From assembly GCA_027003115.1 (NCBI GenBank), contig JALWYS010000169.1, forward strand, positions 1 to 42,067: a stretch of 42,067 bases of DNA, in the 5' to 3' direction. Below are positions 7,285 through 14,379 of this stretch, one piece after another. Both the position numbers and the translations under genes were made by a program. This DNA is from Deltaproteobacteria bacterium. Its GTDB lineage: Bacteria; Desulfobacterota; Dissulfuribacteria; Dissulfuribacterales; QOAL01. Position 1 is the stretch's first letter, and each line of letters opens with the position of its first letter. A model generated the notes under the pieces. That model saw nothing but the letters and a program-made list of their open reading frames with translations, searched no databases and was not told where the DNA came from.

Positions 7285-8700
7285 TTAAAAATCAATCTGG
7301 CTTCTCAAGCCCCAGATATAGATATCATCCCTTCTGGAATCGCCCCCGGCATTTCCTATCCATTGAAAATCTGCACTCAGGGCGAAATACCGATTCATAG
7401 TGAGCCTGTAATACGCTTCTATATAGTTTTTATTGGCAGTATGATCATTTGCATCTTCGTAATCATCAGTAAGAAGGGTCTGGCCAAAGGCAAATCCAAA
7501 GGCGTCGTCTCCTCGGTTCCACAATCCTCCGGCAAGCTCAAAACCAACTGACCAGGTTCTGTCAAAGGGGATCATCTCCCAGGCGTTTTCGTCGCCATTC
7601 CAGACAGCCCGATCATCGGTCAAGGTCTGGCTATAACGGGCAAACCCTTTGATACCATCAAGGATTTCCTGGTCAAAGGAAAGGCCCCACCCGCTCAACG
7701 AGTTGTCTGCAAGCCTTGCCGCGGCCTCATGACTCAGGCCTGAAACCCTGGATATATCTTTATTCTTCAGGTACCCTCTCTTATCCACCCAGCCGTAAAA
7801 TCTATAATTGCCATTTCTTCCAAATAGTTTGGGCATAATATTCATCTGGGCAGCAATCATTCCGTCATCAAAGACATTGTGCCATACCGAGTCTTCCCCG
7901 TGTGCATTCACACTTGCCCCTATCACCTTGAATTCCATGAGATCAACAGGCTGGGCCCTCAGCATAAAGGCCGGGCAGTAAAAATTGTCGGGCTCGGGGA
8001 TGTTCATGCCCATGCTCTTGACAAAGATATTTGAAAGAAATTGGGTTGTTTCATCTCCTGCAACCTCGTTTTCATCAAAGAGAACACTTATGTCCATCTT
8101 GCCGATATCAAACCCGTATCTGTCATCTGAAAATGAGAATTCGTAAAAGGCCTCCGAGATGGTGACTGCCGATTGATCCAGTGCAGTAGCTGTCTTGTAG
8201 GCATCGTAGTTGGGGACACTGAAGCTTGGGACATCGTTGTTGAGTCCGTCACCATCACCTCCCTCAAGGTGAACGAAGAATTTTCCCCATTTTGCAAAAT
8301 CCGCGTCCAGGTTCAGATCCATCGTATATGAAGCATCCTGCGTGGACCTGATCCCTTCCATGCTATCTGCATCGCCAAGGGTGCCCATAACTAGACCAGT
8401 CACCCCACCTCCGAGGCTGAACCTGTCATACCAGTGGGACTCCTGGGCCTCAGCTTCCCTTGCGGGTGAGACCTCCGAAGCGCGCTCCTTTTCATCTTGC
8501 CTTATGACCGACAACTGCTTCTCAACACTCTCGAGCCTGCTGCTAAGTTTCCTGTTTTCCTCCACAAGCTGTTTAACCATGCTTTCCAGTTGCTGTTCCC
8601 GCAAAGAGACACCCCCGGCAAAAACCGAACCGAAACTTATTAGAAGGAAAAACAGCACCAAACAACCCACTATCCCAGAACAAACAACACTCTTTTTCAT
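7285..8700 (-). CDS. Outer-membrane porin-like protein, iron-box controlled
   Basis: A 471-residue exported protein. A signal peptide spans residues 1-28 (hydrophobic core, SVFA before the likely cut). A short coiled coil follows at about 32-65 (LESMVKQLVEENRKLSSRLE), typical of trimeric porins that attach to peptidoglycan. The rest is a long beta-barrel-like region rich in alternating aromatic and polar residues, ending in F, the outer-membrane insertion signature. The ATG at 8700 has GGGGAGG upstream; an in-frame ATG at 8724 lacks one. The substrate is unknown, but the perfect TTTAGG...CCTAAA palindrome at 8742-8757 and the adjacent feo genes suggest a role in metal entry. The exact porin family was not resolved. 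Confidence 0.75.
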   Translation of the reverse strand: MKKSVVCSGIVGCLVLFFLLISFGSVFAGGVSLREQQLESMVKQLVEENRKLSSRLESVEKQLSVIRQDEKERASEVSPAREAEAQESHWYDRFSLGGGVTGLVMGTLGDADSMEGIRSTQDASYTMDLNLDADFAKWGKFFVHLEGGDGDGLNNDVPSFSVPNYDAYKTATALDQSAVTISEAFYEFSFSDDRYGFDIGKMDISVLFDENEVAGDETTQFLSNIFVKSMGMNIPEPDNFYCPAFMLRAQPVDLMEFKVIGASVNAHGEDSVWHNVFDDGMIAAQMNIMPKLFGRNGNYRFYGWVDKRGYLKNKDISRVSGLSHEAAARLADNSLSGWGLSFDQEILDGIKGFARYSQTLTDDRAVWNGDENAWEMIPFDRTWSVGFELAGGLWNRGDDAFGFAFGQTLLTDDYEDANDHTANKNYIEAYYRLTMNRYFALSADFQWIGNAGGDSRRDDIYIWGLRSQIDF

Positions 8701-8741
8701 TTGAAGCCTCCCCTTTTTTGTCATTAGTCTTTTTTAATAAA

Positions 8742-8757
8742 TTTAGGTTAACCTAAA
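8742..8757. promoter_or_regulatory. DtxR-type operator before the porin
   Basis: TTTAGGTTAACCTAAA is a perfect 16-bp palindrome, 42 bp upstream of the porin start. It sits between a TTCAAA-like -35 and a TAAATT-like -10 on the minus strand, where a bound repressor would block transcription. TTAGG/CCTAA half-sites are typical of DtxR/IdeR-family boxes, although here the centre is only four bases. Two related sites lie at 11948 and 12012, next to the DtxR-family gene. Confidence 0.75.
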
Positions 8758-8775
8758 CACATTTGAAAAAAATTT

Positions 8776-8997
8776 TTATTCAAGCCATTCCAGGAACTCC
8801 AAGTCTGATGAACTGCACCCACCACATCCCCCCTGACACGCCCCTTTGCAACTGTGGCGTTTCAGCCGGCCCTTATTAATCCAGATCTCCAACATGGGCT
8901 CAATTGTCTCGACATCTGTCCTGAAGCGATTCACCAGATCCTGCATTGGTGTAAGACGCCTCTTTTTCAGATATTTTTTAAGTTCGATAAGATTCAT
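8776..8997 (-). CDS. feoC: FeoC-like protein
   Basis: A 73-residue protein with a small winged-helix fold (LIELKKYLKKRRLTPMQDLV, then the recognition-helix region up to MLEIWINKGRLKR). A cysteine-rich wing follows: C50, C54, C58, C61. This C-x3-C-x3-C-x2-C spacing is the iron-sulfur site of FeoC-type proteins. FeoC is thought to protect FeoB from proteolysis or sense iron/oxygen through its cluster. It is the last feo gene, 90 bp after feoB, with an inverted repeat in between. The start has GAGGG upstream. Length and cysteine pattern fit the family well. Confidence 0.85.
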   Translation of the reverse strand: MNLIELKKYLKKRRLTPMQDLVNRFRTDVETIEPMLEIWINKGRLKRHSCKGACQGGCGGCSSSDLEFLEWLE

Positions 8998-9028
8998 TTG
9001 ACCCTCTATTATTTTGCCAAAACCGCGA

Positions 9029-9075
9029 GGCAGGCTTGAAAAAAAATGAGCATGATGGTTGTTTCCAAGCCTGCC
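9029..9075 (-). other. Intercistronic stem-loop between feoB and feoC
   Basis: GGCAGGCTTG (9029-9038) and CAAGCCTGCC (9066-9075) are a perfect 10-bp inverted repeat around a 27-base AT-rich loop, lying wholly between the feoB stop and the feoC start. Only a four-T stretch follows on the transcribed strand, so it may be a partial terminator or an mRNA-stability/processing element setting the feoB:feoC ratio. Confidence 0.65.
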
Positions 9076-9087
9076 GCAAAATTCCGG

Positions 9088-11421
9088 CTACGTCTTCATC
9101 TTAATAACACAAGCCATTTCATGGAAACGCTCTCCGTTCTTTCTGCCAGCCAAATAGAGTATTGCCACCACCGCTGAGAAAAGGCTTGCCACTAAAGTTA
9201 TCCAGAGAGTAGTACCCCCGGGATGCGCGGAAAAGGTGGCAAGCTGGTAGAAGGCTGTGGCTGCACACCAGGCAAGGAACGTGGTCCAGAATCCTGCAAA
9301 CAGCGTCCAGTTCAAATTTGTCTCCCTGTAAACCGCTGCTATGGCAGCGCTGCACGGGAAATAGAGCAACACGAAGAGGAGATAGGAAAATGCCGCAACC
9401 TTTGAGCCGAAGAGAGTTACCATTGCCCCGAAGGTGCCCTTATCCACCTCGAGTTCCTCTGCGGCTTGTTCTGTATTTGAAACATCTATGCTGACACCAA
9501 GAGGATCAAGAAGTGAACCTGCAACTCCCTTCAGGTTTTCCGGAATGGTCAAAAATGCCTCCTTGAAGGAATTCAGCAGGCTGAAGCCCCCATCTTCCCC
9601 GGTCTCTCCGTTGTTACCGGTTTCATCCATGCTGGAATAGAGGGAGTTCAAAGTGCCTACCACTGCCTCCTTGGCAAAGATACCTGTGAAAATCCCAACG
9701 GTAGCAGGCCAGTTTTCCTGGGTAATGCCCATGGGGGCGAAGGCCGGTGAAATGGTGCGGCCAATGGATGCAAGCATTGACTTTGGCGTATCCTCATTCC
9801 CAAATGTGCCGTCAGTGCCCATGGAGTTCAGAAAGGCCAGCACCATGATAACTGGTATGAGGATTTTGCCTGCCTTGAACAGGAACGTCTGGAGCCTGTC
9901 GTATGCCCTGAGCAAAACGGATTTTGCCGTGGGCATGTGGTATGGAGGAAGCTCCATTACAAAGGGAGTAATCTCTCCTTTGAGAAGGGTGTTTTTAAGA
10001 ACCAGGCCGGTCACCACAGCGGCCCCTATGCCTAAAAGGTACAAGAGAAACACAAGATTCTGGCCGCCTGACGGAAAGAAGGCCGCGGCAAAAAGCGCAT
10101 ATACAGGGAGCCTAGCCCCGCAAGACATGAATGGATTCATCATTACTGTAAGAATCCTGTCCCGCTCATTTTCCAGGGTGCGTGTGGCCATAATGGCAGG
10201 GACGTTACAGCCAAAACCCACAAGCATGGGAATAAATGATTTGCCGGGAAGCCCGATAAAGCGCATGAACCTGTCCATGACAAAGGCTGCCCTTGCCATA
10301 TAGCCCGAGTCCTCAAGAAACGACAGACACAGAAACATGAAGCCTATGGGAGGAATGAATGTGGCCATTGTCTGAATGCCACCACCAAGCCCGTCTGCAA
10401 CTAGGGTGATCAGAAACTGTGGAGCACCTATTTTTGAAAGCAGTTCCCTGGTGCCGTCCACGAAAAGAGCTCCTGCCGCTATGTCGAAAAAGTCGATGAA
10501 GGCCCCGCCTACATTGATGACAAACAGGAACATCAAGTACATTGCGAACAGGAAGATGGGGATGCCAAGAACCCTGTGCAGCACGATCCGGTCGATCTTG
10601 TCCGAAATGGTCTCGTCCAGCTGATTTGTCCTGTTCACCACCTGACTTACAATATCTGAAATAAATTCATACCTGGCCGAGGGAATAAGTATGTCGCTCT
10701 CCTCGCCGAGCTCTGCTTCAACCTGCCCCTGAAGGTGCTCTGCCAGCTTTCTGATATTATCATCAACAAGACCGAGGCAGTCCTCGTCACCCTCCAGCAG
10801 CTTCATGGCCAGCCAGCGCGGATCAAGATCGTTGCTGTAGTTGGTCTCTTTCAGCACCTGGGACAGGCTGGTTGCAGCCTTTTTTATTGCCTCTGGATAC
10901 TCAACTTCGGCAGAAGGAACTGGTTTTTCATAGACCGCTCTGTTTATCTCGTCCTTAAGTTTGTTTATGCCTTTTTCCTTGGAAGCTACAATGGGTACAA
11001 CCGGGCAGCCAAGCCTTCGGGAAAGGCCCTGAACGTCTATTTCAACCCCCTTTTCCTCTGCAACATCCATCATGTTAAGGGCAATGAGCAAGGGAACCTT
11101 CATCTCTATGAGCTGGATGGTAAGGTACAGGTTTCTCTCGATATTAGAGGCGTCTACAATATTCACTACAAGATCCGCCTCGCCTGAAAGAACGAATGAT
11201 CTCGCTACCTTTTCATCAATAGAGCTTGCAGACATGGAATAGATGCCAGGGGTGTCCACTACCCTTATATCTTTACGATTATGGGTGTAAAAACCCTCTT
11301 TTCTGTCCACCGTAACCCCAGGCCAGTTGCCCACACGCTGTTTGGCACCTGTAAGGGCATTAAACAGCGTGGTCTTTCCACAGTTTGGATTTCCCACTAT
11401 TCCGATGGTATAACCACTCAT
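9088..11421 (-). CDS. feoB: Ferrous iron transporter FeoB
   Basis: A 777-residue inner-membrane Fe(II) transporter. The N-terminal G domain has G1 GNPNCGKT (10-17), the switch-I stretch GNWPGVTV (31-38), G3 DTPG (56-59) and G4 NMMD (116-119). The C-terminal part has the two Gate regions and FeoB core helices, for example GFGCNVPA and MNPFMSCGARLPVY, each with the conserved cysteine of the pore. The ATG at 11421 follows the upstream feoA stop by one base, and GGAGGG lies just before it inside feoA; a longer TTG start would include that ribosome site and is rejected. It is the third gene of feoA-feoA-feoB-feoC. Length is normal and all motifs are present. Confidence 0.97.
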   Translation of the reverse strand: MSGYTIGIVGNPNCGKTTLFNALTGAKQRVGNWPGVTVDRKEGFYTHNRKDIRVVDTPGIYSMSASSIDEKVARSFVLSGEADLVVNIVDASNIERNLYLTIQLIEMKVPLLIALNMMDVAEEKGVEIDVQGLSRRLGCPVVPIVASKEKGINKLKDEINRAVYEKPVPSAEVEYPEAIKKAATSLSQVLKETNYSNDLDPRWLAMKLLEGDEDCLGLVDDNIRKLAEHLQGQVEAELGEESDILIPSARYEFISDIVSQVVNRTNQLDETISDKIDRIVLHRVLGIPIFLFAMYLMFLFVINVGGAFIDFFDIAAGALFVDGTRELLSKIGAPQFLITLVADGLGGGIQTMATFIPPIGFMFLCLSFLEDSGYMARAAFVMDRFMRFIGLPGKSFIPMLVGFGCNVPAIMATRTLENERDRILTVMMNPFMSCGARLPVYALFAAAFFPSGGQNLVFLLYLLGIGAAVVTGLVLKNTLLKGEITPFVMELPPYHMPTAKSVLLRAYDRLQTFLFKAGKILIPVIMVLAFLNSMGTDGTFGNEDTPKSMLASIGRTISPAFAPMGITQENWPATVGIFTGIFAKEAVVGTLNSLYSSMDETGNNGETGEDGGFSLLNSFKEAFLTIPENLKGVAGSLLDPLGVSIDVSNTEQAAEELEVDKGTFGAMVTLFGSKVAAFSYLLFVLLYFPCSAAIAAVYRETNLNWTLFAGFWTTFLAWCAATAFYQLATFSAHPGGTTLWITLVASLFSAVVAILYLAGRKNGERFHEMACVIKMKT

Positions 11422-11422
11422 T

Positions 11423-11656
11423 TCAAAGACCCTCCACAAGCACTGCCATTGCCTCGTCTCTCCTGAGACTCAGCCTGTAGTCCCTTACGACTATTTCTAC
11501 CGGATCTCCCATGGGTGCAACGCGAACCACCTCGAACATGGTGCTTGGGGTAAGCCCCATTGACATGAGCTTCCGCTTGTATTCGTTGAATCCCTTTTTA
11601 AAACCGGTAATTTTTCCCCTGCCTCCTACAGGCAAGTCTGTAAGTTTCCTGTACAC
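11423..11656 (-). CDS. feoA: FeoA protein, second copy
   Basis: A 77-residue SH3-like FeoA protein (LTDLPVGGRGKITGF...KRKLMSMGLTPSTMFEVVRVAPMGDP...YRLSLRRDEA). FeoA docks on the cytoplasmic side of FeoB and stimulates uptake. The start is chosen as GTG at 11656, because AAGGAG lies 8 bases before it, the length becomes typical, and a 16-bp gap is left after the first feoA. An ATG at 11722 or 11734 would overlap the upstream gene and add an atypical tail. This copy strongly resembles the FeoA domain fused to the DtxR-family regulator at 12105 (shared RVAPMGDP, LSLR), more than it resembles the first feoA. Confidence 0.88.
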   Translation of the reverse strand: MYRKLTDLPVGGRGKITGFKKGFNEYKRKLMSMGLTPSTMFEVVRVAPMGDPVEIVVRDYRLSLRRDEAMAVLVEGL

Positions 11657-11672
11657 GCCCGTTTCTCCTTTG

Positions 11673-11930
11673 CTAAACTTTAGTTGTAAGTATTTTTTGG
11701 GCCATTCCTGCTCCAAGGCCATACTTTTGCCCATCCTTGGAAATAAACATGGGCCCCTTCCGTTGTTGCTGTTCCACCCTGATTACATCACCAATATTTA
11801 TCCCCATGCTAAGGAGCCTTTCCTGCATACTTGAGCCTGCCCTGAAGGCGACTATCTTTACCAGGTCCCCAGGCATCGCCATGGACAGGGGAATTGAATA
11901 GCCCATACAAAGTTTTTTATTAAACCCCAT
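11673..11930 (-). CDS. feoA: FeoA protein, first copy
   Basis: An 85-residue FeoA-family protein (IPLSMAMPGDLVKIVAFRAGSSMQERLLSMGINIGDVIRVEQQQRKGP...GLGAGMAQKI). The LLSMGINIGD and KGPMF segments match the FeoA core, and GLGAGMAQKI matches its C-terminal strand and helix. Several in-frame ATGs exist; 11930 is preferred because GGTGG precedes it by six bases, but 11942 and 11906 remain possible. It is the promoter-proximal gene of the feo operon, only 17 bp from the palindrome at 11948. The two FeoA copies differ enough to suggest division of labour rather than recent duplication. Confidence 0.85.
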   Translation of the reverse strand: MGFNKKLCMGYSIPLSMAMPGDLVKIVAFRAGSSMQERLLSMGINIGDVIRVEQQQRKGPMFISKDGQKYGLGAGMAQKILTTKV

Positions 11931-11947
11931 GAAAACCACCATAAAAA

Positions 11948-11963
11948 TTTAGGCATACCTAAA
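11948..11963. promoter_or_regulatory. DtxR-type operator before feoA
   Basis: TTTAGGCATACCTAAA: both half-sites are perfect and the centre is CATA. It lies directly downstream of the predicted transcription start of the feo operon (-10 at 11975-11980), a roadblock or start-site-occluding position that suits iron-dependent repression. Confidence 0.75.
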
Positions 11964-11974
11964 ATTGTGGAGTG

Positions 11975-12003
11975 TATCTAAAACAAATCCCACTAAGAGT
12001 CAA
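11975..12003 (-). promoter_or_regulatory. Sigma-70-type promoter of the feo operon
   Basis: On the minus strand TTGACT (12003-11998), a 17-bp spacer and TAGATA (11980-11975). The predicted start near 11968 leaves a leader of about 38 bases that includes the operator at 11948-11963. A second operator-like site lies just upstream of the -35. Confidence 0.65.
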
Positions 12004-12011
12004 GTTAAAAA

Positions 12012-12027
12012 TTTAGGCAAGACTAAA
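12012..12027. promoter_or_regulatory. Third DtxR-type operator, near the regulator gene
   Basis: TTTAGGCAAGACTAAA: perfect left half, one mismatch in the right half. It lies 78 bp upstream of the DtxR-family start and 9 bp beyond the feo -35, so it could serve autoregulation, cooperative repression of feo, or both. No convincing -10/-35 for the regulator gene was fixed. Confidence 0.6.
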
Positions 12028-12104
12028 TTTTTTCTTGCAATTCAATTGCTGCCTTGATAAAAAACAGTTGCTGCTCGATTCGGGAAAGGAAGAAAGGGGA
12101 AATA

Positions 12105-12854
12105 ATGACGGAAGCAGTCGAACTTTCAGCCAGCCTCGAGGACTATCTGGAAGCTATTTACAATATCATACAGGAAAAAAGCGCTGTAAGAGCAAAGGAC
12201 ATTGCGGCCAAACTACAGGTCAGCAATGCCTCGGTTACAGGCGCACTCAAGGCCTTGGCCAAAAGAAATTTCTTGAACTACGCCCCCTATGATGTGATTA
12301 CCTTGACTCCCAAGGGGGAAAAAATTGCAAGAGAAATTGTAAGAAGACATGAGGTTCTCAAGGATTTTTTTGTTAAGGTCCTCGCAATAGATGAAAACGA
12401 GGCAAATAAGACGGCCTGTAAGCTTGAGCATGGGATATCCCCTGAAATCATTAACAGGCTGGTTCAATTCATTGAATTCATAGATGTCTGTCCACTTGGA
12501 GGGGACAAGCTGATTGAGGGCTTTAAGAGACACCTGGAGTGCGGCGTTGACAGAAACAAGTGCGAGCACTGCCTGGACGTGGCCAGAGGAGTGGTTGGCA
12601 GGTCCAGTCAAGCACAAAAGGTTCAAAAAAAAACACTTGTAGAATTAAAAGCGGGAGAACGCGGACTGATAAGGGGTATTCGGACAAAAGGCCACTTGAA
12701 AAAGAGACTTTCTGAAATGGGACTTACGCCCGGTTCCGTTGTTGAGGTTGAGCGTGTGGCCCCCATGGGAGACCCTATAGAGGTAAAGGTACGGGGCTAT
12801 CATCTAAGCCTCAGAAAGGAAGAGGCGGAAAAGATAGAGGTGGAAGTCCGATAA
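12105..12854 (+). CDS. DtxR-family metal regulator with C-terminal FeoA domain
   Basis: A 249-residue metalloregulator. Residues 8-70 are the winged helix (SASLEDYLEAIY, AKDIAAKLQVSNASVTGALKAL, VITLTPKGE). Residues about 71-145 are the metal-binding and dimer domain, keeping the expected ligands H82, E83 region, C105, E108 and H109. C146, C153 and C156 form an extra cysteine group, and residues about 176-249 are a full FeoA/SH3-like domain (KRLSEMGLTPGS, RVAPMGDP, YHLSLRKEEA). The ATG at 12105 has GGGGA before it; an upstream ATG at 12054 adds an atypical tail. It is divergent from feoA. It probably represses feo and the porin when Fe(II) is bound; Mn cannot be excluded. The fused domain may sense or compete with FeoA partners. 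Confidence 0.9.
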   Translation: MTEAVELSASLEDYLEAIYNIIQEKSAVRAKDIAAKLQVSNASVTGALKALAKRNFLNYAPYDVITLTPKGEKIAREIVRRHEVLKDFFVKVLAIDENEANKTACKLEHGISPEIINRLVQFIEFIDVCPLGGDKLIEGFKRHLECGVDRNKCEHCLDVARGVVGRSSQAQKVQKKTLVELKAGERGLIRGIRTKGHLKKRLSEMGLTPGSVVEVERVAPMGDPIEVKVRGYHLSLRKEEAEKIEVEVR

Positions 12855-12933
12855 TTTTTCAATTTCTTAGAATAGTTTTTCAAAATAGTTCATTAGCATC
12901 ATCGATATCTTATTCTCACTCGGAAATAAAAGC

Positions 12934-13470
12934 CTACTTCATAAGGGCAGAGATAAGCCCTTCTATCTTGATGGATTTTTTATTGAGATCCATTACCACG
13001 CCCTTTCCGTTAAGGGTCAAGTCATCACAGGTAAACTCTACCTCCCTGTTTGAATATATCCTCCTTGCCTTTTCATCATATTCCATCTCCTGGGCCATTA
13101 GGGTGCAGTTTCCTTCCTGGGCGGTTATTACCACGTGTCCCCAGACCCTGAATCGTCCTTTTTTAATGTCTGCCTCGCCCTTTTCCGCCTTTAGATGTGC
13201 CCAGGGAGTACCCTTTTTGAAAACGGTAAGGCTTACACCTTCGCCCTTTAGAATGCCCGTTGGTTCTGCCTTTACTGCAGATTTTACCTTGAGGCTCCAT
13301 ACGGGCACTCCGTGGACGTTTTTGACATAGTTTATTTCCCAAAGGGTGAGCTCTGGGATATCCAAGGCAGACTTTTCCGCCACCTTTTCCCGAAACCAGC
13401 CTTCAAAAACAAAATAGGCAGAGGCAAAGGCCACTGCTATCAGAAAAGTTGCTGTTATTTTCCTTATCAT
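12934..13470 (-). CDS. lptC: LPS export protein LptC
   Basis: A 178-residue bitopic protein. One N-terminal membrane helix (residues about 5-22, ATFLIAVAFASAYFVF) is followed by a periplasmic beta-jellyroll of the LptC type (DIPELTLWEINYVKN, VWSLKVKSAVK, KGEGVSLTVFKKG, GVVMDLNKKSIKIEG). LptC links the inner-membrane LptB2FG transporter to LptA and takes part in moving lipopolysaccharide to the outer membrane. Length and architecture fit. The usual neighbours (kdsC, lptA, lptB) are not beside it: it is flanked by the DtxR-family gene (convergent) and yedF (divergent), so this copy is uncoupled from the standard cluster, or the rest lies elsewhere. Confidence 0.85.
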   Translation of the reverse strand: MIRKITATFLIAVAFASAYFVFEGWFREKVAEKSALDIPELTLWEINYVKNVHGVPVWSLKVKSAVKAEPTGILKGEGVSLTVFKKGTPWAHLKAEKGEADIKKGRFRVWGHVVITAQEGNCTLMAQEMEYDEKARRIYSNREVEFTCDDLTLNGKGVVMDLNKKSIKIEGLISALMK

Positions 13471-13532
13471 GGGTTTGCCTTTTTATCTTCTCCAAAAAAC
13501 TCGTCGATATAACTTCTAGGTTCCTGCATCTA

Positions 13533-13560
13533 TTGTTAGTAAATTTTTCGTGGGTATAAT
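13533..13560 (+). promoter_or_regulatory. Sigma-70-type promoter of yedF
   Basis: TTGTTA (13533-13538), a 16-bp spacer and TATAAT (13555-13560), a perfect -10. The start near 13567 gives a leader of about 43 bases. This also rules out a longer in-frame start at 13550, which would lie upstream of transcription. Confidence 0.7.
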
Positions 13561-13609
13561 TCGTCTCCTTGGTTTTACAGGAAGTTATAAAGAAGCAGGA
13601 GAAAATGAA

Positions 13610-14206
13610 ATGAAAAAAATAGATTGCAGGGGCATGGCGTGTCCTCAGCCTGTAATGGCCACCAAGGACACCATAGAGGAACATCCAAGGGAAATGGTTG
13701 AGGTTCTTGTTGATAACAAGGCGTCAAGGGAGAACGTAAGCCGTTTCCTTAAAAGCCAGGGCTGGACAGTTTCTGTAAAGGAGGCCCATGAAGGCGTTTA
13801 CTGCATAACTGGAGCGCCGCCAACATGTGAGATAGTGCATGAAGAAAAAACGTCAGAAACTTCGAGTGCCCAGAAAATACTTGTTTTTATTCCCACGGAT
13901 GTCTTTGGAAAGGGCAGTGAAGAGCTTGGGCGCGGACTTATGAAAAATTTTATATCTACCCTTAAGGAACTGGGTGCGGATCTTTGGAGAATTGTTCTGG
14001 TGAATGCAGGAGTAAAGCTGTCCTGTAAGGATTCATATGTACTTCGGGATTTAAAGGCCCTGGAAGACGCCGGGGTGGACATACTGGTTTGTGGAACCTG
14101 CCTGGAATTCTTTAACTTGATGGATTCCAAGGCCGTTGGGCATACCACCAACATGCTTGATATCGTAACTTCCATGCAGGTTGCCACCAAGGTCATAAGA
14201 ATCTGA
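13610..14206 (+). CDS. yedF: YedF-type sulfurtransferase-like selenium protein
   Basis: A 198-residue two-domain protein. Residues 1-70 are a TusA/SirA-like domain with the signature CRGMACPQP (C6, and C11 in the CPxP motif). Residues about 85-198 are a DsrE-like domain (KILVFIPTDVFGKGSEELGRGLM, then ILVCGTCLEFF). This fusion is the family known as YedF, often found near selenium-metabolism genes; its biochemistry is not settled, with sulfur or selenium relay the usual proposal. Start at 13610 is chosen because GGAG sits correctly upstream and the promoter's predicted start lies at 13567. No selD, selA or selB is in this window, so the selenium link here rests on family knowledge only. Confidence 0.88.
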   Translation: MKKIDCRGMACPQPVMATKDTIEEHPREMVEVLVDNKASRENVSRFLKSQGWTVSVKEAHEGVYCITGAPPTCEIVHEEKTSETSSAQKILVFIPTDVFGKGSEELGRGLMKNFISTLKELGADLWRIVLVNAGVKLSCKDSYVLRDLKALEDAGVDILVCGTCLEFFNLMDSKAVGHTTNMLDIVTSMQVATKVIRI

Positions 14207-14310
14207 TAAAAGCACCAGAGGGCTGAAAAATTTTTTGTAAATTTTGGTTGGGCTACCCAAAACCCCCTCCAAGATGAAGGAAACCGGAATTTTTCGTTAA
14301 TTTTCAAGGC

Positions 14311-14339
14311 TTGTTGTTTTTTTAAGAAAAAAATATTAT
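14311..14339 (+). promoter_or_regulatory. Sigma-70-type promoter of the diguanylate cyclase gene
   Basis: TTGTTG (14311-14316), a 17-bp A/T-only spacer apart from one G, and TATTAT (14334-14339). The predicted start near 14346 leaves a leader of about 35 bases before the ATG at 14380. The stretch between yedF and this promoter also holds a small stem (TTGGG-CTA-CCCAA, 14248-14260) without a T-run. Confidence 0.6.
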
Positions 14340-14379
14340 CTAAGAGAGCGGTTTTAAAAAAGGACAACCCTTTTAAAAT

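Noticed and set aside
11656-11734. Longer second feoA starting at ATG 11734 or 11722
   Set aside because: It would overlap the first feoA by 50-62 bp and add a tail not seen in the family, while GTG 11656 has a well placed AAGGAG.
13610-14206. Selenocysteine codons suggested by the YedF family
   Set aside because: No in-frame UGA followed by a hairpin was seen in any gene; YedF here uses cysteine in CPxP.
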